Shown: positions 1 to 8,799, counted from the stretch's first letter. The stretch is DNA of 64,000 nucleotides from Gammaproteobacteria bacterium 39-13 (GCA_001898235.1 MKTN01000012.1:62076-126075); one strand, 5' to 3'. Made by a program: numbers and translations. Notes: generated by a model not told the origin, from the sequence alone.

Positions 1-73
1 TGAATCATGGAATATTTACTAAGTATCAAAACAAAGACCTTTTGCTACTTAATATTTTTATGGAATATTTGTC

Positions 74-568
74 ATGAGAATAATGATACATATCTTAAGT
101 ATCGTACTAATAGTAATACACTCTAGTACGCTGTTTGCCGGCACTCCTCAACTTAATTTGAATTGCAAATCTATATCCGGTCATACTGTCATTGTTGGAT
201 ATCCTCGAGGAGAAGGTTATGATATTAAGATATCTGTGGGTGATGCTGTAATCCGTTATGTCGATATATGCCTTGATACTGAGTGCTCTAAAAAAGAGAA
301 ATATGGTGATCTATTCGTTGTTGAGGCACTGCGTAATAAAGTATTTACCATATATTTTGTTGAAACACTTGATTCAGGTAATAATTTTATTTTTACAGGA
401 TCCTTTTATGCACTTCCAAACACTGTGAAATACTCTAAAACAACAAATGGGTACCGTGCAGAATATAAAGCAATTTACGATGGCGCTGATCCTCGCAGTA
501 ATAATTCCCCTAAAACATTTGTAAAAGAACCGATTGAAGTAGTATGCACCCATCAAGAAGAACTCTAG
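74..568 (+). CDS. Predicted secreted protein, family not recognised
   Basis: The 164-residue product begins with a typical Sec signal peptide: a hydrophobic stretch over residues 4-20 that ends LFAG near residue 23. The mature part has five cysteines, including CLDTEC around residue 66, which suggests disulfide bonds in the periplasm. I do not recognise the family and propose no function. The start ATG sits ten bases upstream of a second possible in-frame ATG (residue 4), and both keep the signal peptide. The gene converges on the cytochrome b5-like gene, with a dispersed repeat between them. Confidence 0.6.
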   Translation: MRIMIHILSIVLIVIHSSTLFAGTPQLNLNCKSISGHTVIVGYPRGEGYDIKISVGDAVIRYVDICLDTECSKKEKYGDLFVVEALRNKVFTIYFVETLDSGNNFIFTGSFYALPNTVKYSKTTNGYRAEYKAIYDGADPRSNNSPKTFVKEPIEVVCTHQEEL

Positions 569-612
569 TCGAGCTAATAGCATTGGAACACTTAAAAAGC
601 AGCATTTGATAT

Positions 613-667
613 TTGGCTCTCTAAGTGGGACGATTTTGAACTTTTCAGCTTGAGATTATTGATACAT
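613..667 (+). repeat. tRNA-tail-like dispersed repeat, copy 1
   Basis: First of seven related copies in the first 11 kb. It begins TTGGCTCTCTAAGTGGGACG, continues GATTTTGAACTTTTC and ends near TTGAGATTATTGATAC. It lies between two convergent genes and is slightly degenerate compared with the copies at 8800 and 9997. Confidence 0.6.
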
Positions 668-750
668 ACCTTTGTAGCCAAAAATGTTAAGACAGCATCA
701 CGGGTAAATAAAAGCTCAGCCAAAAGAGACTGCGATACTTATCTACGGGA

Positions 751-1074
751 CTATTTATTACTTATTCCAATTTGAGATTTTTCAAATTCTAAAACTGATT
801 TATATTTGTGAGCATGATCAGACTTTTCTTTTTTCAACCACTCAATAGTGGCATCTTTGCCACATAAATCTATAATATTTACTTCTTTACATTTAGACTC
901 ATGCATTTTGATATACTGTGTTATATCAAAAACATTGTTGTTAACAATAATCCAACAACTATTTGCATTGTTATGTAATTGAATTTCTTCTAACGGTATA
1001 AATTTCTCTATCGCAACACAAGGCCATGATAATAATGTGCTTAAAAAAACGATTAAGTAAAAATATTTTTTCAT
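751..1074 (-). CDS. Periplasmic cytochrome b5-like heme-binding protein
   Basis: The 107-residue protein has a cleavable signal peptide (residues 1-21, ending CVA). A compact cytochrome b5-type domain follows: CWIIVNNNVFDIT near residues 40-53, a first candidate heme histidine in KMHESK around residue 58 (the family usually has HPGG here), and a second in DHAHKYKSV around residue 88. Cytochrome b5 domains carry a bis-histidine heme and shuttle electrons. Its ATG overlaps the stop of the upstream ferric-reductase-like gene as ATGA, so the two are probably translated as a pair. The inference is a short membrane-to-periplasm electron-transfer chain. The loss of the HPGG glycines makes heme binding likely but unproven. 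Confidence 0.7.
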   Translation of the reverse strand: MKKYFYLIVFLSTLLSWPCVAIEKFIPLEEIQLHNNANSCWIIVNNNVFDITQYIKMHESKCKEVNIIDLCGKDATIEWLKKEKSDHAHKYKSVLEFEKSQIGISNK

Positions 1075-2222
1075 AGTAATCCCTCTAAATTGATATTTGT
1101 GCTTCTCACACCCTTGGCTTTCAACGCTGATTTAAGATTATTTTGAAATCCTGGGTGTCCACATATACGAATTAGCTTAAATTGCATGTTATCAAATGGT
1201 TTGTGGTTGAAGTTATCAACAAATTGTTGTCCCGATCCTATATAAAATTCCCAGGTAAAATTTGGATTTTGCTTCATGCAACGGTTAAGCTCTCCCTTAA
1301 AGAAAAAATTACTTTCTGAACTGTCACAACAAATAAAATGTATTTTTTCAGAAAATGCATTCGGAAAGGAACGAATCGCTGCAAGAAAAATGGCCGAACC
1401 AATACCATACGCAATCCATAATTGCGATTGGTTCATTTTCCAAAATGCTGTGCCAAATGGTGCTAAGATACGAACTGGTGAAGGAAGTGAAATAGTATTC
1501 AAAAGTTGCGTATCTTTGCCGCGATCTTTGATAAATAGTTCAATATAGTTTGCTGAAGGTCGTGAAATAATTGTAAACGGATGCCAAATGCGTGAAAAAT
1601 TTTTGGAAAGAAATTTAAGATAAACGAAATGTCCAGGCTCAAATTTAAAATGTCGAGAAGCAAGATCCGTAGGATAAAGTTGAAGTAAAAATAACTTAGG
1701 ACGGATCTCATAAATTTTTTTGATAAGATATTTTTTCCCCCAGTTAGAGAACCCTGGTAATACTATAGATAGTAGTAGGGCAGTTGCGCTAAATATAGTT
1801 AAAGATAGATACATTAACCATTCTTCGAGCTTATTGGGCTCGAGAAAAATGAAGGTGTGAATTAATGCCGTTACAAGACACGCGGCGCTTGTAAGATGTA
1901 TACCACGCCATTGCCTATAGGGAATTAGCCTGCGAAACAAAGCAAAAATAGTTATTAGAATAATCCCTATTAGGGTAATCCAACCGGTTAAAATGGCAAT
2001 ATCATTCCATCGGAAAAGTAAATTGATATGATTTATGTAACGCCAGAATAATTGAATAAAATGGCATGTCATAGCTATAACGCTAATTATGGCGATCCAG
2101 TGATGCCAACACAGTTGACGTTTGAGTCCGTCAAAAAATTTATTAATAATTGGAATTCTTGCTGAAAGATAAAAAGATGTTATGAATAAAATCAAAGCGA
2201 TATACCCGCTCAGACGCGTCAT
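1071..2222 (-). CDS. Ferric-reductase-like transmembrane flavoprotein
   Basis: 383 residues. The N-terminal half is a multi-helix membrane domain with paired histidines on two helices (CWHHW...TCHF near residues 38-54, and GIHLTSAA...LIHTF near residues 109-124), as expected for two b hemes in the ferric reductase / NOX / YedZ-like superfamily. The C-terminal half is a ferredoxin-reductase module: an FAD-binding HPFTIISRP motif around residue 216, then a nucleotide-binding region with YGIGSAIFLAA around residue 272. It would move electrons from cytoplasmic NAD(P)H across the inner membrane. It is coupled by a 4-base overlap to the downstream cytochrome b5-like gene, a plausible acceptor. The physiological substrate (iron, oxygen or another acceptor) cannot be read from sequence. 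Confidence 0.75.
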   Translation of the reverse strand: MTRLSGYIALILFITSFYLSARIPIINKFFDGLKRQLCWHHWIAIISVIAMTCHFIQLFWRYINHINLLFRWNDIAILTGWITLIGIILITIFALFRRLIPYRQWRGIHLTSAACLVTALIHTFIFLEPNKLEEWLMYLSLTIFSATALLLSIVLPGFSNWGKKYLIKKIYEIRPKLFLLQLYPTDLASRHFKFEPGHFVYLKFLSKNFSRIWHPFTIISRPSANYIELFIKDRGKDTQLLNTISLPSPVRILAPFGTAFWKMNQSQLWIAYGIGSAIFLAAIRSFPNAFSEKIHFICCDSSESNFFFKGELNRCMKQNPNFTWEFYIGSGQQFVDNFNHKPFDNMQFKLIRICGHPGFQNNLKSALKAKGVRSTNINLEGLL

Positions 2223-2372
2223 ATAGTGAGCCCTTTTTGATCTGTAATCGCGATTGTGTTTTGAGCGTTAGTTAGTATGACTTATGAAATTCAATTTAAA
2301 ATATAAGTTTATTAATAATATTGTGCAAGCGTGGAAGTTGTGTTTTTTAGATAAGCATTTTGAGTTAGGGTG

Positions 2373-2437
2373 TTGGCTCTTAGAGCTTTTCCGGTTGAGA
2401 TCGCCTATACGATGTTTAATATCGGAAATAAGTTGTC
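2373..2437 (+). repeat. tRNA-tail-like dispersed repeat, copy 2 (internally deleted)
   Basis: This copy begins TTGGCTCT, lacks most of the central GTGGGACGATTTTCGA block, and resumes GCTTTTCCGGTTGAGATCG. It keeps the distal arm found at 8800: ATACG...TTTAATATCGGAAATAAG. The distal end runs into a candidate promoter for the porin gene. Confidence 0.5.
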
Positions 2438-2461
2438 AATAAAGTAAAGATTTAGTAGACT
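2433..2461 (+). promoter_or_regulatory. Candidate sigma70 promoter for the porin gene
   Basis: TTGTCA at 2433-2438 and TAGACT at 2456-2461 are separated by 17 bases and lie about 30 bases upstream of the porin ATG. The -35 hexamer abuts the distal arm of repeat copy 2. The match is moderate and start-site data are absent. Confidence 0.35.
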
Positions 2462-2492
2462 GAAAAAATTTATCCAATCGTCAAGTTTAAAT

Positions 2493-3800
2493 ATGCAACT
2501 TATTAAGATTTTCTATTTTGGCTTCGCTCTACTGTTTTCCTCAATCGTGATGGCTGCTGAAGCAAAGGAAGAAGTTAAAGACTCAAATAAAAAAAAAGAA
2601 GATGTCAAAGAAGAGGTTAAAACAGAAACGAAAACTGACGGTGGGTTCGAAATATATCGTTCGCAAGATGATCGCTATTGGTTTAAATTTCACGGCATTG
2701 CTAAAGTGGATGCTGGTTTTTTTACATCAGACTTTGAAGATGAGCAACAAGAATTTCCGAATGGAACAAATATTCGTGCTTTAGAAACTAATTTCAATGG
2801 CGGGATTGGTGAGGATTTATCATATTCCATTGTTTTAGGCTTTGAAACCGGTACGGTTACAATTAACGACACATTTTTTACTTATTCCGGATTTAAAGAC
2901 ACTGAAATTAGCATCGGACAAATTATATCTCCCTTTTGCTTGGAAAATGCAAATAGTTCCAAATGGATCCCATTCATGGAAAGGAGCTTACCCGTTATTG
3001 CCTTGAGGCCTTGTATGGGTATTGGTGCTAACTTCAACACGTGGGGCAAACATTATGGCATCATATTCGCCTCAGCAACGGTTCCTCATGGGCAAAACAA
3101 AGATACTGCGATAATTCATCACCGTTCAGACAAACTCACTCATACCTTAAGAGCATTCTATGTGCCTTTAAATGAAGACAATAAAGTTATTCAGATAGGG
3201 GCTTCGGGAGTCTACGCTGATACCAACGCGACGTTTAGAGATAATTCTCCTAACATCGATGGGCGCCGTTTTGCTAGCCGACCTGAAATAAAGGCTCGAA
3301 ATACCCCAAATACCGTAGATTCCGGTAATAGACTTCTTGTTGATCATTATGATGAATTTGCTTTTGAATTAAGTGGACAAAGAGGCCCTTTTGTCATAGG
3401 CGCTGAATATTTACAAGCTTATATACATCGTTGGTTTAATCCCGGCTTGCATTTCTATGGCTGGCATGCTCAAGCCGCTTACGTGCTCACAGGTGAAAGC
3501 AGAATATACAAAATCAAAAATGGATCCTATGGTCAAATCATACCAAAAGGCCCTTATGGCGCTTTTGAGGTGGCAGCGAGATACAGTATGGTTAACTTAA
3601 ATGATGAAGATATCCACGGCGGGAAAGAGAATAACGTGACTTTATCTCTCAGTTGGTACATTAATCAAAATCTTCTGATCATGGCGAATTATATCAATGC
3701 TAGCATCGATCCGACACAAGCCCTAGGTGATAACTTCAATCCCAGTCCTAATCACCGTCATTTGAATATTTTTGGTTTGAGAAGCCAAATAGTGTGGTAA
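2493..3800 (+). CDS. Outer-membrane porin, phosphate-selective porin O/P-like
   Basis: The 435-residue precursor has a signal peptide (residues 1-22, ending VMAAEA). A charged Glu/Lys-rich linker (about residues 23-50) follows, then a long region of alternating short strands rich in Gly and aromatic residues, typical of a beta-barrel. The C-terminus ends in an aromatic residue (SQIVW), as outer-membrane barrels do. The order of conserved stretches (YWFKFHGIAKVDAGFF near the barrel start, FGLRSQIVW at the end) fits the OprO/OprP-like family, whose members pass anions or sugars. Substrate is not predictable. A candidate promoter lies just upstream, and the gene converges with the small secreted paralogs that follow. 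Confidence 0.75.
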   Translation: MQLIKIFYFGFALLFSSIVMAAEAKEEVKDSNKKKEDVKEEVKTETKTDGGFEIYRSQDDRYWFKFHGIAKVDAGFFTSDFEDEQQEFPNGTNIRALETNFNGGIGEDLSYSIVLGFETGTVTINDTFFTYSGFKDTEISIGQIISPFCLENANSSKWIPFMERSLPVIALRPCMGIGANFNTWGKHYGIIFASATVPHGQNKDTAIIHHRSDKLTHTLRAFYVPLNEDNKVIQIGASGVYADTNATFRDNSPNIDGRRFASRPEIKARNTPNTVDSGNRLLVDHYDEFAFELSGQRGPFVIGAEYLQAYIHRWFNPGLHFYGWHAQAAYVLTGESRIYKIKNGSYGQIIPKGPYGAFEVAARYSMVNLNDEDIHGGKENNVTLSLSWYINQNLLIMANYINASIDPTQALGDNFNPSPNHRHLNIFGLRSQIVW

Positions 3801-4079
3801 TTAGCCATCGCTTCTAGAATCTTCACACCATAGGTCGCAAGTTGAATTTGAAGCGTCATGAAGCACTGTTGTACTAACGCATTTGCCATTTGCTTTTTTG
3901 TTGAGGAATTTTATTTTATCTCCTTTGCGCAAAACGGCACAACTCGTTTGAGGCTTCCAATGTAATCCATTAATGATATAGTCACCATTGTGCAATACTT
4001 TTTCTATTTTATATTCCTGATTAGCATAACAAGTTGTGCTCAATCCTAATAAGACAAAAATTGGATAAAGTTTCCTCAT
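3801..4079 (-). CDS. Small secreted Cys-containing protein, tandem paralog A
   Basis: 92 residues with a signal peptide ending TTCYA near residue 19. The mature domain is strongly similar to the product of the adjacent gene at 4112-4387. Shared landmarks are YIING, WKP-TSC, KGD-IKF, NG-CV and SNSTC-LWCE, including four conserved cysteines. I do not recognise the family. The duplication and the conserved cysteines imply a selected extracytoplasmic role, perhaps secreted or periplasmic. The stop codon abuts the porin stop, so the genes are convergent with no spacer. Confidence 0.6.
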   Translation of the reverse strand: MRKLYPIFVLLGLSTTCYANQEYKIEKVLHNGDYIINGLHWKPQTSCAVLRKGDKIKFLNKKANGKCVSTTVLHDASNSTCDLWCEDSRSDG

Positions 4080-4111
4080 TTATACTCCTGATCAAAAATA
4101 TTTCAAATCAA

Positions 4112-4387
4112 TTATAGATCTTCTGTTTCACACCAAAGCAAACAAGTTGAGTTTGAGTTGAGATCAATTATTGTCGCTGTAACGCATTCCCCATTAGGGT
4201 TGCCATTAACAAATTTAACCCTATCGCCCTTTGCAAGAGTCCTACAGGAAGTATGCGGTTTCCAGCTAACGCCATTGATAATGTAGTAACCATTATCTAA
4301 TACTTTCTCCACCTCATACTCTGAGGTTTTGCCAAGACAGCAGGTGGTGAAACCAAACAGGACTATAAATATAAAATGCTTATTCAT
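4112..4387 (-). CDS. Small secreted Cys-containing protein, tandem paralog B
   Basis: 91 residues with a signal peptide ending TTCCLG around residue 19. It is a paralog of the next gene downstream on this strand (EYEVEKVLDNG, YYIINGVSWKPHTSC, NSTCLLWCE). The two coding regions are 32 bases apart in the same direction and could share a transcript. Sequence divergence is clear outside the cysteine-containing positions, so this is not a very recent duplication. Function unknown. Confidence 0.6.
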   Translation of the reverse strand: MNKHFIFIVLFGFTTCCLGKTSEYEVEKVLDNGYYIINGVSWKPHTSCRTLAKGDRVKFVNGNPNGECVTATIIDLNSNSTCLLWCETEDL

Positions 4388-4582
4388 AAAAAATCTCTAC
4401 ATGCGGTTTTTGCTGTATTTTCTTTCTAGATTGTCAAAACATTCAGTAAAACACTTAATGTTTATTAATCATGATTATCGCGTATACATTCATATCCTTT
4501 AATTTAAATATTAAATTTTACTTGAAAATTTTCGTTCGCTTCCGAAATATCTATAAGGTGCCTTTTAATTAATGATGAAAAC

Positions 4583-6091
4583 ATGCATATAGATCCTCCA
4601 AAATCAGCCTCATCCAAGCTAAGAATGTTTCTATGGCCTATTTATGGCAGAGAACATATGAAGTTTGTGCCAATGACTATCATGATTTCATTAATTTTGT
4701 TTAATTATACAGTTTTAAGAAACATGAAAGACACATTAGTCATCACGGCTACTGAAGGATCAGATGTGATTGTTTTTCTAAAATCTTGGGGTGTTTTACC
4801 TTCAGCAATACTCTTTTTCTTTATTTATTCAAAATTGAGTAATATTCTAAAAAGACAAACTTTATTCTATGTTTCGGTTAGTTTCTTTCTTATCTATTTT
4901 GCCGTGTTTGCGTTAATTCTATATCCTCATCAAACAATGCTACACCCGCATCAATCGGCAGATTGGTTAATTACCCATCTCCCCTCAGGGCTTAAAAGCC
5001 TGGTAAATATGTACAAGTATTGGTCTTTTTCTATTTTTTATATTTTAGCTGAACTATGGGGAAGTGTTGTATCTGCATTACTCTTTTGGCAGCTGGCAAA
5101 CAGTATTGTAAAAGTTTCGGAAGCTAAACGATTTTATGCACACTTTTATTTATTAGCTAATTTGGCAACGGCATTTTCAGGTGTGGTTTCTGCTCATTTC
5201 TCCAAAAAAGGGATCAACATAGAAGATCCTATCGCAAGCTATGGTGTCACAGTAAATTATCTTGTTTGGACAGTAGTGGGTTGTGGACTCGTGGTAATGT
5301 TTTTATATTATTATTTGGATAAATATGTCATACCTGATCCCACCTTAGTTGATCCTAGTGAGTCTGTTCCCATGAAAAAGAAACTTAAAATGGGAATGAA
5401 AGATAGTATTAATTTTATATTCCATAATAAATATTTAGGATGGATTGCATTGTTAGTCATTTGTTATGGAATTTCAATTAATTTAGTAGAAGTTGCCTGG
5501 AAAAATCAGGTTGGATTGTTCTTGCCAAACCCAAGTGATAAACAAGCATTTTTTGGTATTTATAGTACGGTAGCAGGCTTATCAACCGTTGCGGTTATTT
5601 TGATTGGTGGTGGTTTAATGCGGTGGTTAGGGTGGAAAGTCGCTGCTTTGATGACACCTATTGTAATTGGTGTTACAGGCGGTTTGTTTTTCTATTTTAT
5701 GATATTTGATAAAAGCGCTGCAACATTGGTGACAAGTTTAGGTACTACTGCATTGGCCTTTGCTGTTTATACGGGAGCGTTACAAGTTATTTTGAGCAAA
5801 AGTACTAAATATGCTTTATTTGATCCAACCAAAGAAATGACATACATACCTTTAGATGAAGAGTCTAAAGTCAAAGGTAAAGCTGCAGTAGATGTTGTGG
5901 GAGGACGCTTGGGTAAAGCGGGAGGCGCCTTTTTGCAACAAGCAATGTTAATATTCATAGGCCCTATAGCAGTGATTGCGCCATATTCAGCAATTTGCAT
6001 GATTATTTTTGTATTAATATGGATAGTTGCTGTATTTAAACTTCATACTTTATTTGTTAAAGCGGGTGGGGAAAAAGCTTGGAATCAATAA
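4583..6091 (+). CDS. tlc: ATP/ADP translocase (Tlc/Npt nucleotide transporter)
   Basis: 502 residues with about eleven to twelve hydrophobic segments and the opening pattern of the Tlc/Npt family: a short charged N-terminus, then GREHMKFVPM and YTVLRNMKDTLVITATEGSDVI around residues 45-65. Further family landmarks are QLANSIVKVSEAKRFYAHFYL (about 173-193), VEVAWKNQV (about 300) and the KSTKYALFDPTKEMTYIPLDEESKVKGKAAVDV block (about 408-440). Characterised members exchange host ATP for bacterial ADP or import nucleotides across the inner membrane of obligate intracellular bacteria (Rickettsia, Chlamydia and amoeba symbionts). Specificity among ATP/ADP, GTP or NAD cannot be assigned. The gene stands alone, which fits an individually acquired parasitism gene. 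Confidence 0.9.
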   Translation: MHIDPPKSASSKLRMFLWPIYGREHMKFVPMTIMISLILFNYTVLRNMKDTLVITATEGSDVIVFLKSWGVLPSAILFFFIYSKLSNILKRQTLFYVSVSFFLIYFAVFALILYPHQTMLHPHQSADWLITHLPSGLKSLVNMYKYWSFSIFYILAELWGSVVSALLFWQLANSIVKVSEAKRFYAHFYLLANLATAFSGVVSAHFSKKGINIEDPIASYGVTVNYLVWTVVGCGLVVMFLYYYLDKYVIPDPTLVDPSESVPMKKKLKMGMKDSINFIFHNKYLGWIALLVICYGISINLVEVAWKNQVGLFLPNPSDKQAFFGIYSTVAGLSTVAVILIGGGLMRWLGWKVAALMTPIVIGVTGGLFFYFMIFDKSAATLVTSLGTTALAFAVYTGALQVILSKSTKYALFDPTKEMTYIPLDEESKVKGKAAVDVVGGRLGKAGGAFLQQAMLIFIGPIAVIAPYSAICMIIFVLIWIVAVFKLHTLFVKAGGEKAWNQ

Positions 6092-6613
6092 CTTTCTTAA
6101 GAAGAAGTGTTCTTGTACGTATAAAAATAGTTTAATATTTGCCGTGAAAATCTACTGAGTTAAATTGCAAGTATTAAGCTTTGAAGTTGAGTTTTACTGC
6201 AGCGATATCTGATGGTTAAATTGGCTTCCCGCGTGGGACCATTTTCGAACTTTTCAGGTAGAAACATTTAAAATCTGATCCGAACGGGTAGATTGTAAAA
6301 CGATCCATTGACATTGGATGGTTTTATGTCAAACATATGTATATGTTTTTGATGATTGTGCGAGAGGATTTGAGAGCCAACTCTAGTCCTGCTTAAGTGA
6401 AACTACGAAAATCCGATATACTTATTATTAACAAGAAACATCTCATTGTGGTACAAGCTTTCCTTCTCCTTTGATGTTATTTTATATAGTGACATTTATT
6501 GACATGATCATGGCTCCTATATTTTTAATGGTTTTTTGATATCGCGCTAATGAGGGATGGGGCATGATGAGCAGTGTTGAGCAAACAATCCAAAAAATAA
6601 AGCGGAGGATATC
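6092..6613. other. Intergenic region with repeat copy 3
   Basis: This 522-base stretch lies between the translocase and the DUF2254 gene. I see no supported gene. It contains repeat copy 3 and AT-rich sequence. A strong ribosome site (GGAGG) stands just before the DUF2254 ATG at its right end. Confidence 0.5.
6221..6265 (+). repeat. tRNA-tail-like dispersed repeat, copy 3
   Basis: The copy reads TTGGCTTCCCGCGTGGGACC then ATTTTCGAACTTTTCAGG. It keeps the acceptor-like and T-loop-like blocks but has no distal arm. Confidence 0.6.
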
Positions 6614-7876
6614 ATGACTTCGCGTTTCATCAGCAAGCTCTGCAAGAAGGTATGGGTTCGTGCTGCCAGTTTTCTTCTACTCGCTCTGCTTACTGCATAC
6701 CTTGCCCGCGTATTGTCGCCCTATTTGCCAAAGGACTTCGCTTTTCAAGCTGGCGCAGACTCCGTAGCAGCCCTGCTCAAGGTATTGACTTCCTCGATGC
6801 TTGCGGTTACAACGTTTTCACTTTCGATTGCGGTATTCGCCTTCGCCACCGCTGCAGGATCAGCCACTCCACGGGCGACTGTACTTTTGCAAGAGGATCG
6901 CACAACCCAAAATGTTTTGGCTACTTTCTTAGGCGCATTCCTCTTTGGCCTTGTAGGGCTCATATCTCTCTACGCCAAGATATACGATGCATCTGGCAAA
7001 ATAGTCGTTTTTCTCTTCACCGTTGTCGTTATTGGACTCGTTGTTATCACACTTATTAGCTGGATAAATCATCTGATGCAGTTCGGAAGAATGGACGATA
7101 CGCTCAGTCGGGTGGAAGAGGCAGCGACTGCTGCATTGCGTGCGCATCTGGATAATCCTTATCTCGGTGGTCAGTCGATCATCGGTGCGGCACCTCGAAG
7201 AGGCATTGATATCCGAGCTGTCGAGACAGGCTATGTACAGTATATCGACATGGAGGCTCTACACAAATGTGCTGAAAAGCTTGACACGCAAATCTATGTG
7301 CGTTGCCTTCCGGGGCAATTCATGTCCTGCGGTGAAGTGCTTCTCTCTTTAGAGTTTGTCGCTGTCACAGAGTCTCAGGAAGCCGCTATGCGTCGCGCCT
7401 TCACGATTGGTTCGCGACGTACCTTCGAGAGTGATCCCCGCTTTGGCCTGATAGTCCTGTCAGAAATTGCCTCGAAGGCACTGTCACCTGCGGTAAATGA
7501 TCCCGGCACCGCAATCAGTATTCTAGGAAGGTTTGTACGAATCCTGTCACATTGGCATGAGCGGACTGATGTGGATGTCGACTACAAACGTCTTTACATA
7601 TCATCTATCACGGTAAATGATGTCATAGAAGATGCATTCAGACCAATTGGACGTGATGGAGCCTCGCTCGTGGAAGTGCAGATCAGATTACAAAAAGCTT
7701 TGTTGTCGCTCTCTCGAATCGCGCCAGAAGTTTTTGCAAATTCCGCCTCGCAGATGTCATTAGAAGCCCTTGAACGAGCTGAAGCGACATTGGTCTTGAA
7801 ATCCGATCTTAAAAGTATAAGGGCGATAGCCTGTTTAATACAGCCGTTGGTTAATACAAGTTCTGCTTTTCGTTAG
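6614..7876 (+). CDS. DUF2254 family membrane protein
   Basis: 420 residues. Four hydrophobic segments lie in the first 160 residues (about 15-35, 55-80, 100-120, 130-150), followed by a soluble domain. The stretches SSMLAVTTFSLSIAVFA, WINHLMQFGRMDDTL and SEIASKALSPAVNDPGTAI are characteristic of DUF2254 (predicted membrane protein), whose function is unknown. A GGAGG ribosome site lies six bases before the ATG. Codon and base use is visibly richer in G and C than every neighbour (many GCC, CGC, CTC and GGC codons), which suggests recent horizontal acquisition. No partner gene is linked to it. Confidence 0.85.
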   Translation: MTSRFISKLCKKVWVRAASFLLLALLTAYLARVLSPYLPKDFAFQAGADSVAALLKVLTSSMLAVTTFSLSIAVFAFATAAGSATPRATVLLQEDRTTQNVLATFLGAFLFGLVGLISLYAKIYDASGKIVVFLFTVVVIGLVVITLISWINHLMQFGRMDDTLSRVEEAATAALRAHLDNPYLGGQSIIGAAPRRGIDIRAVETGYVQYIDMEALHKCAEKLDTQIYVRCLPGQFMSCGEVLLSLEFVAVTESQEAAMRRAFTIGSRRTFESDPRFGLIVLSEIASKALSPAVNDPGTAISILGRFVRILSHWHERTDVDVDYKRLYISSITVNDVIEDAFRPIGRDGASLVEVQIRLQKALLSLSRIAPEVFANSASQMSLEALERAEATLVLKSDLKSIRAIACLIQPLVNTSSAFR

Positions 7877-7943
7877 AGATTATCGATTCTCTCATTGAAA
7901 AACGCTAAATGAACGATAAGCTAAAGTCATTGCACGACTTTGA

Positions 7944-8057
7944 ATCTACGCTACCCGTGACTTGCAAGATCTTGTTGAAAAAAATATGTTACTGAAGGTA
8001 GGAGAACCCAAACGTACGCGGCATCACTTGAATATCAACTCACCTAGTAAAAAGTAA
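7944..8057 (+). pseudogene. Remnant of a Fic-family protein C-terminus
   Basis: An open stretch with no start codon encodes ATRDLQDLVEKNMLL, then KVGEPKRTRHHLNI, and ends at TAA. This is the winged-helix tail usual at the C-terminus of Fic/DOC proteins (pattern RDLxxLVEKGxLxxxGxGRSTRYxL). An in-frame TGA lies immediately upstream and no Fic motif (HxFxDGNGR) is visible nearby, so only a tail survives. The family assignment rests on this short match. Confidence 0.5.
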
Positions 8058-8097
8058 GGTGGCAAAAATTGCGATTATTTTGTTAGTAAATTGTAAG

Positions 8098-8142
8098 TTG
8101 GCTCCCGGCGTGGAATCATTTTCGAGCTTTTCGGGTGAGATT
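8098..8142 (+). repeat. tRNA-tail-like dispersed repeat, copy 4
   Basis: The copy reads TTGGCTCCCGGCGTGGAATC then ATTTTCGAGCTTTTCGG and GTGAGATT. It lies just downstream of the Fic remnant. Confidence 0.6.
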
Positions 8143-8344
8143 CAGGATAGTATTAATTTAAGTGCTGGATGCCAAATTTACATAATGCAATATAATCTAT
8201 TTGAGCAAAGCAACTAAAGAAAGGGCGGCGGCTATCATAGCAAATATTAAAACCTATTTAACTGGGCTGCGTTTAGAATAGAACTAATCAATATCGTTTT
8301 CTACTTTGCCTTTTATTATTTTCAATTGAAAGCTGCCCTAATTT

Positions 8345-8563
8345 TTAAGGTGCTTTTGTATCTGCAATTTCTTTAGAGTGCAAGAGATTTCGTCTTTTGT
8401 CTTCTTTTGTTGCAGATGTTCTTTGAGGGAAAATAACATTGAAATGCGCTTTGATATTTCTAATGCGTTGTGGCGCATTGAGTTCTTGCTCCCAGCTTGT
8501 AATTTTATCAGCGATTGTTAATGCATAATGAACATGCTCTAGTTGAAAACCCTTTAGACTCAA
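8345..8563 (-). pseudogene. Possible remnant open frame, unrecognised
   Basis: A 72-codon open frame has only a TTG start, preceded a few codons upstream by a stop. The hypothetical product (LEHVHYALTIADKITSWEQE, then RIRNIKAHFNVIF) reads like ordinary protein sequence rather than random translation. It has no clear ribosome site and sits in a 1.3-kb stretch full of repeat copies and a Fic remnant. It is most likely a decayed gene. I cannot name a family. Confidence 0.2.
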
Positions 8564-8799
8564 ACGATGGTACTAATAGAGCTTGCTGGCCTAAAGAGAT
8601 CATCATTGCAAAACTAAGGCATAGGAGGGCAGTTGTTTAAGATGGGAGCTTCAGACAGTTCAAGTAAACATTCAAAAATCTGAAATAACGATTTGAGAAT
8701 TTCGAATTGTTGGATTACGAAACAGATTGTTTCATCTCATTTCTAAACAGTGAAGGGTATGTGAGTAGCTGAGATAGAAGATGGCAGTACGAAAATAAG

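Noticed and set aside
1276-1548. 90-codon plus-strand frame inside the reductase gene
   Set aside because: It is antisense to a well-supported reductase coding region and has no domain features.
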